The notes under the pieces: model-generated
What the model saw: the letters and a program-made list of their open reading frames with translations, nothing else
The model's database searches: none
Told to the model about the DNA's origin: nothing
In this document: positions 8,594 through 16,698 of the stretch, piece after piece
Layout: every line of letters begins with the position of its first letter
Position numbering within the stretch: position 1 is the stretch's first letter
Position numbers and translations under genes: made by a program
Origin: a virus
Direction: 5' to 3' (one strand)
Virus record (IMG/VR): IMGVR_UViG_3300035698_017305
Span: 62,001-126,000 of that record
DNA length: 64,000 bases

Positions 8594-11500
8594 TGGCTGC
8601 TAAAGAACTACGCATACGTTTATTTGTTGAAGGGGTGGAAGTCCCCGTGGTGGCTGCAACGGTAATGGCCTCAGTAGGTCAGGCTGCGGCAGCTTCTATC
8701 CAGATAATTCCTATGGATTCGGCTACCAACCTAGCCCCCCGTTCCAGTGTTCTTCTTTTTTACCTAGACCGTATTAAAGGGGCTACTGCGGAAGAGCCAA
8801 GCTTAGATGAGTGGAAGCTTCTGTACTACGGTGAGATCATTGGGTTTGCCTTCAGCCGTAAGCCAGATACTAGGGCTATGATTCTACAATGTATTGACAC
8901 GTCTTCATATTGGGACGCGTGTAAGTTATACATGTTGGGTAAAAGCCAAGACATTGGGGGTGACTCTGGGGTTGACCGCACCCATAAGTTCTCTGGTGCC
9001 CAGTCCGTGTCCGTAAAGAACATAACCGGCACATCTAAGACGCTGATATCTAATCTGCTATCAGAAGGATCCTCACAAGGACCTAAGTCCCCAGGGTTCT
9101 GGAAGGATGGTAAACCTATCAAAGGTGTCCTAGGTAGTATACTCAGGCTCCTTGAATCCGTCGGAGGTGTCAAGAAACATACTGCGGGGGTAAATGATTT
9201 CTTTACCTACTCTGAGATGCGCTCACGCATACTGGATCAGATAGGCTCTGACTCTGGTAAGTCCGCAGGTAAGCTGCTGAAAGAGAAGATGTTTAGGAGA
9301 TACTTGAACTCTAGGATAGGTAGAGCTGGGATGATGATCAGTGTTCGAGACGTTATCAACCTGATTAACGCATACATCTTCTACAATGTAGTGCCTATTA
9401 CTTCACCAGTGTATCATCCTTCTAGTAAAGAGAAGGCCACTACCCCCTCCACTACTAAGGCCCCTGTGGCAACAAAATCTATACGGGATAAGACTGCTCG
9501 TTTCTCATCTACACTACTTGGGTTTGTTGGCCTATATGACCTAGCCAAAAAGTCTGATGTGCCTAATGAGGCAGTGACCACTAGTATTGCCAACCATATG
9601 AAGACTAAATTAAAGCCAGCACTCATAGAGATGGCCCCATTTATAGACCTGTTGAAAGGGTCGTCCGTGGCTAACCAGACTAAGGATAACCTTGGTAACA
9701 TTGAGGCTTCTATAGATCAGATGTTGATGAACATAGATCAGATGATAGCAACTCCAACGTCAAGCCCTGAGAACACTGATCCATTTGAGTTAATGGAAAC
9801 CTTAAATATGGTTAGAGAAACCTCTAATCAAATGAGGGCCGTCAGCAAGATAGTTTCGTCCAGTATATCAGTACCTATAAACCTGCCCTCCAGTGAAGCT
9901 GATAGGCTACTTACCCAGTTGATAATTCCAGACATCTGGTTCACTGCCCCAGCGGCCTGTAATGTAGTGTTCCCTACTCAGGTATCCTCGTTGAACATGA
10001 ATCGCAACTACCTACAAGAGATCACTAGGATGCAGGTAGAGTCGGCTTACGCTTTAGAGTCTGGCGGGGTTAACACCAAGTTCTACTACGCGCCTAAGAT
10101 GTATGGGATTAAGGATGGCAAGCCGGTGCCCTTCACAAAGAAGAACCTGGGGGCCACCTTCCACCACGAAAGGTTCGTAGGAGTCATCCCCGGTAGGGAG
10201 ACCCTGATTAACCTTGGGGCTAAGGCTACCAACAACTCTAAGGACGATGTGCTGAACTACGCGGAACAAGTAGCGCACTTCCAATTCTTTAGAAACAGAT
10301 TCAGTAGCCGCACAATGACTGTAAGGACCCCGTTCAATCCGAATATGGTTGTGGGTATTCCTGGGGCTGTGCTATTGAGGCAAGTACCTTCTAGTATGAC
10401 AGGCATATCCTCACACACCGACACTACCTCTACTTGGTACGATCAAGAAGGCGGCATAGCCGGGTTTGTTAAGAAGCTCAGAGAGGATATGAAAGATTCT
10501 TTACTAGGGGAACTACCTTATCATGCCGTTGGGGTCCCTATAAGTATGACCCACTCGGTAAACCAGCTAGGAGGCAGCACCGATACTAACTGGAGTAAGG
10601 TAAGGTTCCACCGTGGCATAGATGATGAGTATCTGAACCTGGAAGCAGGTATTGTAAAAGATTCATCGGCGTCCAAGTCTATACGCACAGTGTATTCTTT
10701 AGAAAGTTCTAAGTTTGCAGAAGGAGATGAGGAGAGGCAGAAGGAACTGGAGTGGTTGTATGACACCTGCCCACAGCCCCGCGCCCACGGGTCAGCTAAA
10801 GATCAGAAGGCATTGGACTGGTTCAAATATAAATTGTACCTTGTGCCTTGGGGTGTTTTTGATGAGGAGAAGTTCACACCGGGCTCAGGCTCCCAGTTCC
10901 TAGACACTGGGTTGACCCCCAACATAGCTGGGGAGTCCCTGGAAGACCATGCGTTACAAGATGCACAAGCGTACTTCTTCAAAACAACCGAGAGTGGCGT
11001 GTCCCCGGCAAACCCTGGGATAAAAGCCATAGGATCTAAGGGGCCAAACGGTAAAACCATTTCTGCTATTAAACCTAGTGGGGTTAATTTTGATAAGGTG
11101 ACTGGTGAGTTCAAGTGGGGTAAGGTTGAGATACATGAGAAGTACTCTGTTACCACCACTGACGTTAACAAGGATGTAGCATTTGAAGACTTGGTTAGGC
11201 CCCCATGGTTCTCTGACGAGTACACCAATGGTAAAATAGGTAAGGTTTACGATGAGTTAGTAGGGTCCGACAGCATACTTGGACGCCTATGGGGTAACCT
11301 TGGGCTCCTGCAAGATGGGTCGCTGACCTCAGAAGAAACAGGGAAACCTGCTGAAATACCTGATGATGCGGCGATAGGCACTACAGAAGATGCCCTAGAC
11401 GTGCTCGCTTTGTTGTATAGTGTAGTTACTGAAAACGGAGACCCAGGCGAATTTGCTGACTCTTTTGGTAAGAGGCGCATCGCCACACTGAAACAAGTCA

Positions 11501-11724
11501 TGGGTGACTCCACTGGAGACACAGAGGATGAGGTAGGATATCTCACCACCGGGCTAATGGATTCTGAGAACTTGGAAGGGTTTGAGTACCAGGACCTACC
11601 CAGGGTCACCGAGACAGGGGCTGTAGCCAAAGTACCGAAGGAGTTAGACACTCGTAAGGAAAGAAAAGAGAGAGTGCTAACTTATCGAAATGCTTTGTTG
11701 AAGAGCCAGGGTATATTAGGCTAG
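8593..11724 (+). CDS. probable baseplate hub protein (1043 aa)
   Basis: The first 120 residues (ELRIRLFVEGVEVPVV, then a strand pattern ending in LYYGEIIGFAFSRKPD) look like the first barrel of hub proteins of the gpD/gp27 family, which join the tail tube to the spike. Long helical and beta regions follow, including a helical insert near residues 280-430. The size is about twice that of typical hubs, suggesting extra domains. No lysozyme or peptidase motif was seen. It follows the tube-associated protein by a TAATG overlap. The hub call is inference from pattern and gene order. Confidence 0.5.
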   Translation: MAAKELRIRLFVEGVEVPVVAATVMASVGQAAAASIQIIPMDSATNLAPRSSVLLFYLDRIKGATAEEPSLDEWKLLYYGEIIGFAFSRKPDTRAMILQCIDTSSYWDACKLYMLGKSQDIGGDSGVDRTHKFSGAQSVSVKNITGTSKTLISNLLSEGSSQGPKSPGFWKDGKPIKGVLGSILRLLESVGGVKKHTAGVNDFFTYSEMRSRILDQIGSDSGKSAGKLLKEKMFRRYLNSRIGRAGMMISVRDVINLINAYIFYNVVPITSPVYHPSSKEKATTPSTTKAPVATKSIRDKTARFSSTLLGFVGLYDLAKKSDVPNEAVTTSIANHMKTKLKPALIEMAPFIDLLKGSSVANQTKDNLGNIEASIDQMLMNIDQMIATPTSSPENTDPFELMETLNMVRETSNQMRAVSKIVSSSISVPINLPSSEADRLLTQLIIPDIWFTAPAACNVVFPTQVSSLNMNRNYLQEITRMQVESAYALESGGVNTKFYYAPKMYGIKDGKPVPFTKKNLGATFHHERFVGVIPGRETLINLGAKATNNSKDDVLNYAEQVAHFQFFRNRFSSRTMTVRTPFNPNMVVGIPGAVLLRQVPSSMTGISSHTDTTSTWYDQEGGIAGFVKKLREDMKDSLLGELPYHAVGVPISMTHSVNQLGGSTDTNWSKVRFHRGIDDEYLNLEAGIVKDSSASKSIRTVYSLESSKFAEGDEERQKELEWLYDTCPQPRAHGSAKDQKALDWFKYKLYLVPWGVFDEEKFTPGSGSQFLDTGLTPNIAGESLEDHALQDAQAYFFKTTESGVSPANPGIKAIGSKGPNGKTISAIKPSGVNFDKVTGEFKWGKVEIHEKYSVTTTDVNKDVAFEDLVRPPWFSDEYTNGKIGKVYDELVGSDSILGRLWGNLGLLQDGSLTSEETGKPAEIPDDAAIGTTEDALDVLALLYSVVTENGDPGEFADSFGKRRIATLKQVMGDSTGDTEDEVGYLTTGLMDSENLEGFEYQDLPRVTETGAVAKVPKELDTRKERKERVLTYRNALLKSQGILG

Positions 11725-11755
11725 AATCAGGATAGATAAACCGAAGGAGACCGAG

Positions 11756-11989
11756 ATGATTTCCACCGACGCTTTTTTACAAGAGACTGACCGAATCAAT
11801 GGTCACACTAAGACAGCGGTAGGCATGCTACCAGCGTTGGGGCTAATGGGTATGGGCGGAGCCGGACTGTTTGGCACGATGAATGCCGTGGACAGTTACC
11901 GTATAGGTAGGGCCCGCAAAGAGATGCTTAGAGCCCAGCAACAGATGCAGAAGCAGCAACAAACGGCCCAGATGTATAGTGGGGTATAA
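11756..11989 (+). CDS. small protein with shared N-terminal motif and hydrophobic segment (77 aa)
   Basis: Begins MISTDAFLQETDRINGHTK, carrying the F-L-x-E-x-D-x-I motif shared with the genes at 11991, 14502, 14936 and 58356. Residues 24-46 (GMLPALGLMGMGGAGLFGTM) form a Gly/Met-rich hydrophobic segment that could be a membrane helix. A Gln-rich amphipathic tail follows. AAGGAG lies six bases before the ATG, so it begins a new translational unit after the hub gene. Likely a minor virion or membrane-active peptide; function unknown. Confidence 0.65.
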   Translation: MISTDAFLQETDRINGHTKTAVGMLPALGLMGMGGAGLFGTMNAVDSYRIGRARKEMLRAQQQMQKQQQTAQMYSGV

Positions 11990-11990
11990 C

Positions 11991-12197
11991 ATGAATGATT
12001 ACTTTTTAGATGAGCATGATCGGATCAGAGGGATACCAAAGGAGGCCCAGGACATGGGTATGGGCAGTGTCGGCCCTAGCCCTCTAGCTTCCATAGCACG
12101 TCAACAAAATACTGGTGCGGCTAAGATGCCAGCTAAGGTAAAGCCGTTGGCACAAGGCACCCCCGGGGCTAACCTTCGTATGACCAAGTTGATGTAA
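11991..12197 (+). CDS. small protein with shared N-terminal motif (68 aa)
   Basis: Begins MNDYFLDEHDRIRGIPKEAQ, again with the F-L-x-E-x-D-x-I...K-E-A motif. The remainder is Pro/Ala/Met-rich with no membrane segment, so the motif is attached to unlike bodies. The ATG at 11991 comes one base after the previous stop; a GTG four codons earlier lies inside the previous gene and is less likely. It is directly followed by the sigma-like factor. Function unknown. Confidence 0.65.
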   Translation: MNDYFLDEHDRIRGIPKEAQDMGMGSVGPSPLASIARQQNTGAAKMPAKVKPLAQGTPGANLRMTKLM

Positions 12198-12971
12198 ATG
12201 ACCCCAGCCACTTTTAATACTGCGGATGTAGACGCTTTCTTGGTTAAGATAGGAGCTAAGAAGGAGACGTCACAGGAACGTCAACAAGCAGACATTAAGG
12301 CGTGGGAAGAATGGAATGCCAGTGATAGAGACCCAGCTCTAGTGACCCCGTTGTTCAAAAGATTCCAGGGGTTCATCGAGAGTGAGGCAAGGAAGATGTC
12401 CAACGTTGAGATGCCTAAGAACGCTATCCGTTCTGAATTCAACAACATGTTTATGACTGCTATCAAGACCTACAAACCAGACAAGGGAGCTGCTCTAGGT
12501 ACTTGGATAGGCAACCAACTGCGAGGAGCTGGCCGGTATGTCCGGACTTACCAGAACCCTGGACGCATTGTTGAAGCTAGGCACAGACACATCACTGACT
12601 TCCAAGTAGCCCGTAGAGATTTAGAAGAACAGTACGGCAGGCCCGCCTCGGGTTTAGAACTGGCTGACAAGCTAAGCATACCCGTAAAGGAAGTGGAGAG
12701 ACTGTCTAGGGAGCTGTCCCGTAAGAGCCTACCTATGAGTGGGTTTGAGGGTGAGATGTTCTCTAGGACACCCAGCAAAGAGGCTGAGAGTCTACGAATG
12801 ATGATGCATGAACTGCACGGAGAAGAGCAGGTAGTCATGGAGCATCTGTTGGGTGCTAACGGAAAAGAAAGGCTCGACCCCATAGCTATTGCTGGCAAAA
12901 TGGGGGTGTCTCCTGCTAAGGTATATAGAATCAAGAAGAGACTGGTTGAAAAGGTCAGGGATTATATCTAA
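12198..12971 (+). CDS. sigma-70 family RNA polymerase sigma factor
   Basis: Likely directs RNA polymerase to phage promoters. Residues 40-115 match sigma region 2 in pattern: a helix bundle ending in GTWIGNQLRGAGRYVRTY, equivalent to the -10 binding helix. Residues 130-170 resemble region 3 (LEEQYGRPASGLELADKLSI). The end is a region 4 helix-turn-helix (IAIAGKMGVSPAKVYRIKKR) for -35 recognition. At 257 residues it is close to alternative sigmas of the FliA/SigB type. No region 1.1 is present. It lies among virion genes, starts directly after the previous stop (TAAATG), and overlaps the next gene by TAATG. It may serve the phage RNA polymerase or redirect the host enzyme. Confidence 0.8.
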   Translation: MTPATFNTADVDAFLVKIGAKKETSQERQQADIKAWEEWNASDRDPALVTPLFKRFQGFIESEARKMSNVEMPKNAIRSEFNNMFMTAIKTYKPDKGAALGTWIGNQLRGAGRYVRTYQNPGRIVEARHRHITDFQVARRDLEEQYGRPASGLELADKLSIPVKEVERLSRELSRKSLPMSGFEGEMFSRTPSKEAESLRMMMHELHGEEQVVMEHLLGANGKERLDPIAIAGKMGVSPAKVYRIKKRLVEKVRDYI

Positions 12972-13165
12972 TGGCCACCAGTCTTAAAGAACAGCAGATA
13001 GATTCTCTGGTCAGTACGGCCAAAGAATACATAGCCAAAGAGAGGACTAGGTTGGAGGATGAAGCTATCTTTTTGAAGGCTATTAAGAAAGGCTCTGGGC
13101 AATTGGAGGAGATCCTAGTTGATCTAGCCCAGATTGAAGTGAACCAATTTTTAGGAGAGTCCTAA
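12971..13165 (+). CDS. hypothetical helical protein (64 aa)
   Basis: Small, highly charged, predicted all-helical protein without known motif. It is joined to the sigma gene and the next gene by one-base TAATG overlaps, suggesting a linked role, perhaps as a sigma partner or a virion component. That is only a guess from the context. Confidence 0.6.
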   Translation: MATSLKEQQIDSLVSTAKEYIAKERTRLEDEAIFLKAIKKGSGQLEEILVDLAQIEVNQFLGES

Positions 13166-13503
13166 TGGAATCAACGTCCGTGTCTGACACAATTGAACTG
13201 ACAGAAACAGAAGCCCTCAAGGTAGAGAACTACAACCTCAAGCGAGAGAGTCTAGGCACCCGCTTGAAAGACCTTCAAGCCAAGTACCAGAAGGATGTGA
13301 AGATGATCCAGGAAGCTGCTAGTCAAATAGCAACTGAAGAATCTGCCTTCATTGATGGTCTGAACGACAAGTACGGGGTTGAACTTCGACACTACAAACT
13401 GGAGGGGACCATGGCCGTGAAGGTTATGACTCCACCAATACAGGCGGCGGCAGCAAATGAAGCCAAAGATAATAAAGGTAACCCGGATCAAGCCGATCAT
13501 TAG
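13165..13503 (+). CDS. hypothetical coiled-coil protein (112 aa)
   Basis: Residues 12-65 form a charged heptad-like helix (LTETEALKVENYNLKRES and onward) typical of a coiled coil. The C-terminal part is a short beta segment and a Lys/Asn-rich tail. No catalytic or binding motif was recognised. It follows by TAATG overlap and is 32 bases from the next gene. Likely an oligomeric accessory or virion protein. Confidence 0.6.
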   Translation: MESTSVSDTIELTETEALKVENYNLKRESLGTRLKDLQAKYQKDVKMIQEAASQIATEESAFIDGLNDKYGVELRHYKLEGTMAVKVMTPPIQAAAANEAKDNKGNPDQADH

Positions 13504-13535
13504 GCGGATAAGAGACTGGGGGAAAGCGCAAGGCA

Positions 13536-14492
13536 ATGAGCCAAACATCCGTTCAGATAGACGTGGTGATTCCAGATACGATGAGTTTCGCCCGAAGTTT
13601 TAATCGACTCAGGGTATTCATCCAGGACGGTCCCGAAGGGGACATAGAAGAAATCACTGCTGAGGATGAAGAGAAGGCTGCACTTACTGGTGTGGTCAGT
13701 GGCCCGTGGGATCTAGAAGACCTGGATCTCCACTTGGTTATTGATGGCATCCCATACGTTGTGCCCTTCCAAGCTCCATTCCCAGTGTCATTGGGAAGAG
13801 CCATTGAGCGGGTCAATGCCGTGTGCCAATCTGAACTAGCCTCCCCTGCGGGTGGAGGTATAAAACTAGAATCAGTAATCTCTGGGAGAGAGTCGTATAT
13901 TGACGTTGGTGGCCCAGCCTCCGAAGTCCTAGGTTTCATTGATGAAACTGAGGCTAGAGGTAAGGCTAGACGGATGCACACCTGTGGGGACACAGCTACT
14001 TATACTTTTGTGGATACGCAAGGGGACACTGAGTGGCTGTACTACACAGACCTGTACAATTCTGAGACAGGCGCTTCCAGTGAGATGTCTGACCCCCAAG
14101 CTATTGATTATGAAGGACTAACTCTCCCTGACTCTGTGTTAACTACCTGTAAAATACGTTTAATTAACAAAAGTGGCGGGTACATCCAGGGTCAGGGAGT
14201 TCGTTTTCATGTTGCATCAGTACCTTACCGTATAGAGATACCCGACTCTTTAGATGAAGCATTTATCATGGACCATGTTCCGTCTGTGGTATACACAAAT
14301 GCTTACGGGTATGCGACAATACAACTAGTTAGGGGCGCTACGTATGATGTTGTCTTTGAAGGGACAGGATTCACTCGTAAGATAGTAGCCCCCGATTCAA
14401 GTGAGTTTGATGTGTTGAACCTCCTGACCGAGGAGGATGACCGTTTTGATATAGTAGTACCAGAAATAAACTTGCTCATCAGGAGATCATAG
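13536..14492 (+). CDS. beta-sandwich tail/decoration protein (318 aa)
   Basis: Beta-rich protein with two parts. Residues 1-150 are unknown. Residues 195-310 resemble a carboxypeptidase-regulatory-like or Ig-like sandwich (CKIRLINKSGGYIQGQGVRF, then VVYTNAYGYATIQLVRGATY), common in phage adhesins. The same style appears in the gene at 15772. It probably forms part of the tail tip or a surface decoration. It has its own ATG 33 bases after the upstream stop. Identification by fold pattern only. Confidence 0.55.
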   Translation: MSQTSVQIDVVIPDTMSFARSFNRLRVFIQDGPEGDIEEITAEDEEKAALTGVVSGPWDLEDLDLHLVIDGIPYVVPFQAPFPVSLGRAIERVNAVCQSELASPAGGGIKLESVISGRESYIDVGGPASEVLGFIDETEARGKARRMHTCGDTATYTFVDTQGDTEWLYYTDLYNSETGASSEMSDPQAIDYEGLTLPDSVLTTCKIRLINKSGGYIQGQGVRFHVASVPYRIEIPDSLDEAFIMDHVPSVVYTNAYGYATIQLVRGATYDVVFEGTGFTRKIVAPDSSEFDVLNLLTEEDDRFDIVVPEINLLIRRS

Positions 14493-14501
14493 GAGAACTC
14501 A

Positions 14502-14960
14502 ATGAACACCTTCTTTGAAGAAACAGACGCCATCCGTAAAGAAGCCGGTGCCGGTAGACTTGCGGGTATGCTGGGTAACAAAGCTGTCCGTTATGGAGGC
14601 GGCGCTATGCTTGGGGCAGGAGCTCTAGCTGGAGCGGCTAAGGGCGGACATGAACTGGGACAGGATCGTTATACCCCAGAAGCATTACAGATGTCTATGG
14701 GTGACCAGAATATGGGTACCTACGTGGCACCGAGCAAGACCGTTGACGAGTTCAAGGGCATCCTGGGAGAGCAGGGACCCGAAGCTGCTATGCAGTGGGC
14801 TCAGCAACAACCTAACTCTGGATACTTCGTGAATCCACAGCTAGTAGCTAGCGCCGTAGCCCAAGCCATTCAAGGCGGCGGTCAAGGGGGCGGAGGTGCC
14901 CCTAAGATGGCATCATTCAGGGGGCAGGCAGTTCCATCCGTCCCTTTCTCTCGGAGATAG
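14502..14960 (+). CDS. Gly/Ala-rich protein with shared N-terminal motif (152 aa)
   Basis: Begins MNTFFEETDAIRKEAGAG, a clear copy of the shared motif. Residues 25-50 form a Gly/Ala hydrophobic segment (GGGAMLGAGALAGAAKGG). The C-terminal end is Gly/Gln-rich. AGGAGA precedes the ATG. Near its end the sequence contains the heptamer CCCTTTC placed as C CCT TTC in frame. A -1 slip there would fuse the protein to the next reading frame, which has no normal start codon. The normal stop is at 14958-14960. Role unknown; probably a virion or membrane-interacting protein. Confidence 0.65.
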   Translation: MNTFFEETDAIRKEAGAGRLAGMLGNKAVRYGGGAMLGAGALAGAAKGGHELGQDRYTPEALQMSMGDQNMGTYVAPSKTVDEFKGILGEQGPEAAMQWAQQQPNSGYFVNPQLVASAVAQAIQGGGQGGGGAPKMASFRGQAVPSVPFSRR

Positions 14961-15772
14961 ATGCTGTTGGCCTGACTAAGCAAGCTGGGCCATGGCTTCA
15001 AGGGCTTGGGCAGTTATCTGCTAAGGCCGAAGGTGCGTTTGGTGGAGCCCTTAAAAAGGGCTGGGGCCGCGTCTCTGGAGCTGTTAAAGGGGAGGTAAGT
15101 AACCTAAAGGGAGCTCCCGGTGCCGTTAAAGAATGGGCTGTTGGTGCAAATCCTTTAGGTAGCAGAGCCAAATCTGTACCTCAGGGCATGGGCAAAGGCT
15201 CCTTTAACATGAGTCCTCAAGTTCGCCAAGGGTATGATAAGTTCCAGAAACCTATGGGTAATATGGCACCGTCTGCTAAAGCCCCTGTAGGAAATATAAA
15301 GAACAACGTCGGTCAAATGCGTAGGTCCGGTTACAATGCTGCCGGTGGGGTAGAGGCCGGAGGTGGTGGTGGGCAAGGTGTTTACAGCAGGTTAGCCGCA
15401 AGCACAGGTCCTAGGCCATCAGGACAAAAGATGCAGGCAGCCAACACAGCCATACAAGACACTGCTCAGCATGAACAGATGAGTGCGGGTAGGAACTGGT
15501 TAAAGAAGACACTGGATGGAATCGGAGGCGGTAAGTTTGACGTCGATGGGTTGGTATCTGGAGCGAAGAAGTATGGCCCCGGAGTACTAGCTGGTCTAGG
15601 CGGGACAGCCGCACTCGGTGCAGGGGTGTATGGTGCAGCCAAACACTTGGCACCAAAACTAGTCGGGCATGGTGTTAAGGGCTTTGTAAAACAGAACCCG
15701 TGGGTAATACCCGCCGCTGTAGGTGCCCCACTAGCCGCTGGTATGGCTGGCGGCGCTATGACGGGGAACTAA
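14936..15772 (+). CDS. Gly/Ala-rich protein with shared motif and no canonical start (about 278 aa)
   Basis: The frame is open from 14906 to the stop at 15772, but the first ATG is at 15188; no ATG, GTG or TTG lies before it. The upstream residues look genuinely coding and include FLSEIDAVGLTKQAG, the shared motif. Reading from ATC at 14936 gives (I/M)RPFLSEID, aligning with MNTFFEETD of the previous gene, and AGGGGGC lies about ten bases upstream. The alternative is a -1 frameshift at CCCTTTC (14942-14948) from the previous gene. The C-terminal third has Gly/Ala hydrophobic helices (GVLAGLGGTAALGAGVYGAA). If neither holds, the product begins at 15188. Confidence 0.55.
   Translation: MRPFLSEIDAVGLTKQAGPWLQGLGQLSAKAEGAFGGALKKGWGRVSGAVKGEVSNLKGAPGAVKEWAVGANPLGSRAKSVPQGMGKGSFNMSPQVRQGYDKFQKPMGNMAPSAKAPVGNIKNNVGQMRRSGYNAAGGVEAGGGGGQGVYSRLAASTGPRPSGQKMQAANTAIQDTAQHEQMSAGRNWLKKTLDGIGGGKFDVDGLVSGAKKYGPGVLAGLGGTAALGAGVYGAAKHLAPKLVGHGVKGFVKQNPWVIPAAVGAPLAAGMAGGAMTGN
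14942..14948 (+). other. possible -1 frameshift heptamer CCCTTTC
   Basis: The bases fit the X XXY YYZ slip pattern in the frame of the 14502 gene (C CCT TTC), twelve bases before its stop. A -1 slip enters the frame that runs to 15772 and begins L-S-E-I-D. C/T heptamers are not among the best-known bacterial slip sites and no pseudoknot was checked, so this competes with an ATC start. Confidence 0.3.
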
Positions 15773-16698
15773 TGGCCCTTGAACTGATCACAGTAATAGT
15801 AAGCGATGATTCCGTACCTTCTCAATTAGTTGAGGGGGTTACTGTTCGTTTGTACCCTGAGGGTGAATACACCCACGTCCAAGAGCAAGAGACGGACGAC
15901 GAAGGGGAAGCCACCATGCTGATTGATGTGGAAGAACCATCTCAGCGATTTGAAGTGCGCTTCTACAAAAGGCAGACTCGATTTCCCACTAACACATTCA
16001 TAGAGGTGGAGAGTCCAGCAGAGGACACCCAAGTATTCGACGTTACGGCAACAGTGCAAGATCGTCCTGTCTCTACCGACCCAAACCTCTGTCGGTGTTA
16101 TGGGTACGCGTCGTCATTGAACACTGCCGGGTTACCACTGGAGACATCAGTAATATGGTTGTCCCCATACGATGAAACATTCGTAGGTCATGGCTTGTTT
16201 GTGGCAGGGAAAGCGCAAGTAAAAGTCGTCGGTACAGATGGGTTATTCTGGATTGATCTGGTAAGGGAACAGACCTACATTGCAGAGGTCCTCGGGATGT
16301 GTAATGTCTTAGAGTTCACTGTACCCGACAGATCATGGGCGGACTTCAGCGATTTGTTATTCATATACGTAGCTACATTGACACTAACACCGGATGACGA
16401 TTCAGTATCCTTAGAGCAAGGCACTGAAACAGAGTTGGACTTGTCCGTAATCCTGTCTAACACTCAAGAGCTAACCGATTACGACGCAAGGAATTGGCTC
16501 ACGATAGAGAGCAGTGATGTGTCGGTCGCTTCCATCAGATGGGAACTAAGTTCCAGGAAGCTGACCATACGAGGGGTAGCCACTGGGTCCACCACTATAA
16601 CTATAGATGCGGATCCGGATTACTCTCTCCCACGGGTGCCTCCTAAGGTGGTGGACCCTGTGACCATTACTGTAACGGTTGTGAGCGATGGAAGTTAA
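15772..16698 (+). CDS. multi-domain beta-sandwich tail protein with BIG_2-like end (308 aa)
   Basis: Residues 1-100 resemble a carboxypeptidase-regulatory-like sandwich. Residues 215-308 have the pattern of a bacterial Ig-like (BIG_2) domain: LTLTPDDDSVSLEQGTETEL, then SSDVSVASI and GVATGSTTITI. Such domains are frequent in phage tail and adhesin proteins. The ATG at 15772 overlaps the previous stop (TAATG). An upstream GTG at 15700 would lie inside the preceding gene and is rejected. Likely exposed on the tail or baseplate. Confidence 0.6.
   Translation: MALELITVIVSDDSVPSQLVEGVTVRLYPEGEYTHVQEQETDDEGEATMLIDVEEPSQRFEVRFYKRQTRFPTNTFIEVESPAEDTQVFDVTATVQDRPVSTDPNLCRCYGYASSLNTAGLPLETSVIWLSPYDETFVGHGLFVAGKAQVKVVGTDGLFWIDLVREQTYIAEVLGMCNVLEFTVPDRSWADFSDLLFIYVATLTLTPDDDSVSLEQGTETELDLSVILSNTQELTDYDARNWLTIESSDVSVASIRWELSSRKLTIRGVATGSTTITIDADPDYSLPRVPPKVVDPVTITVTVVSDGS

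Noticed and set aside
15700-15771. Longer start for the 15772 gene
   Set aside because: It would run through the end of the preceding gene; the TAATG overlap at 15772 matches the style of this operon.
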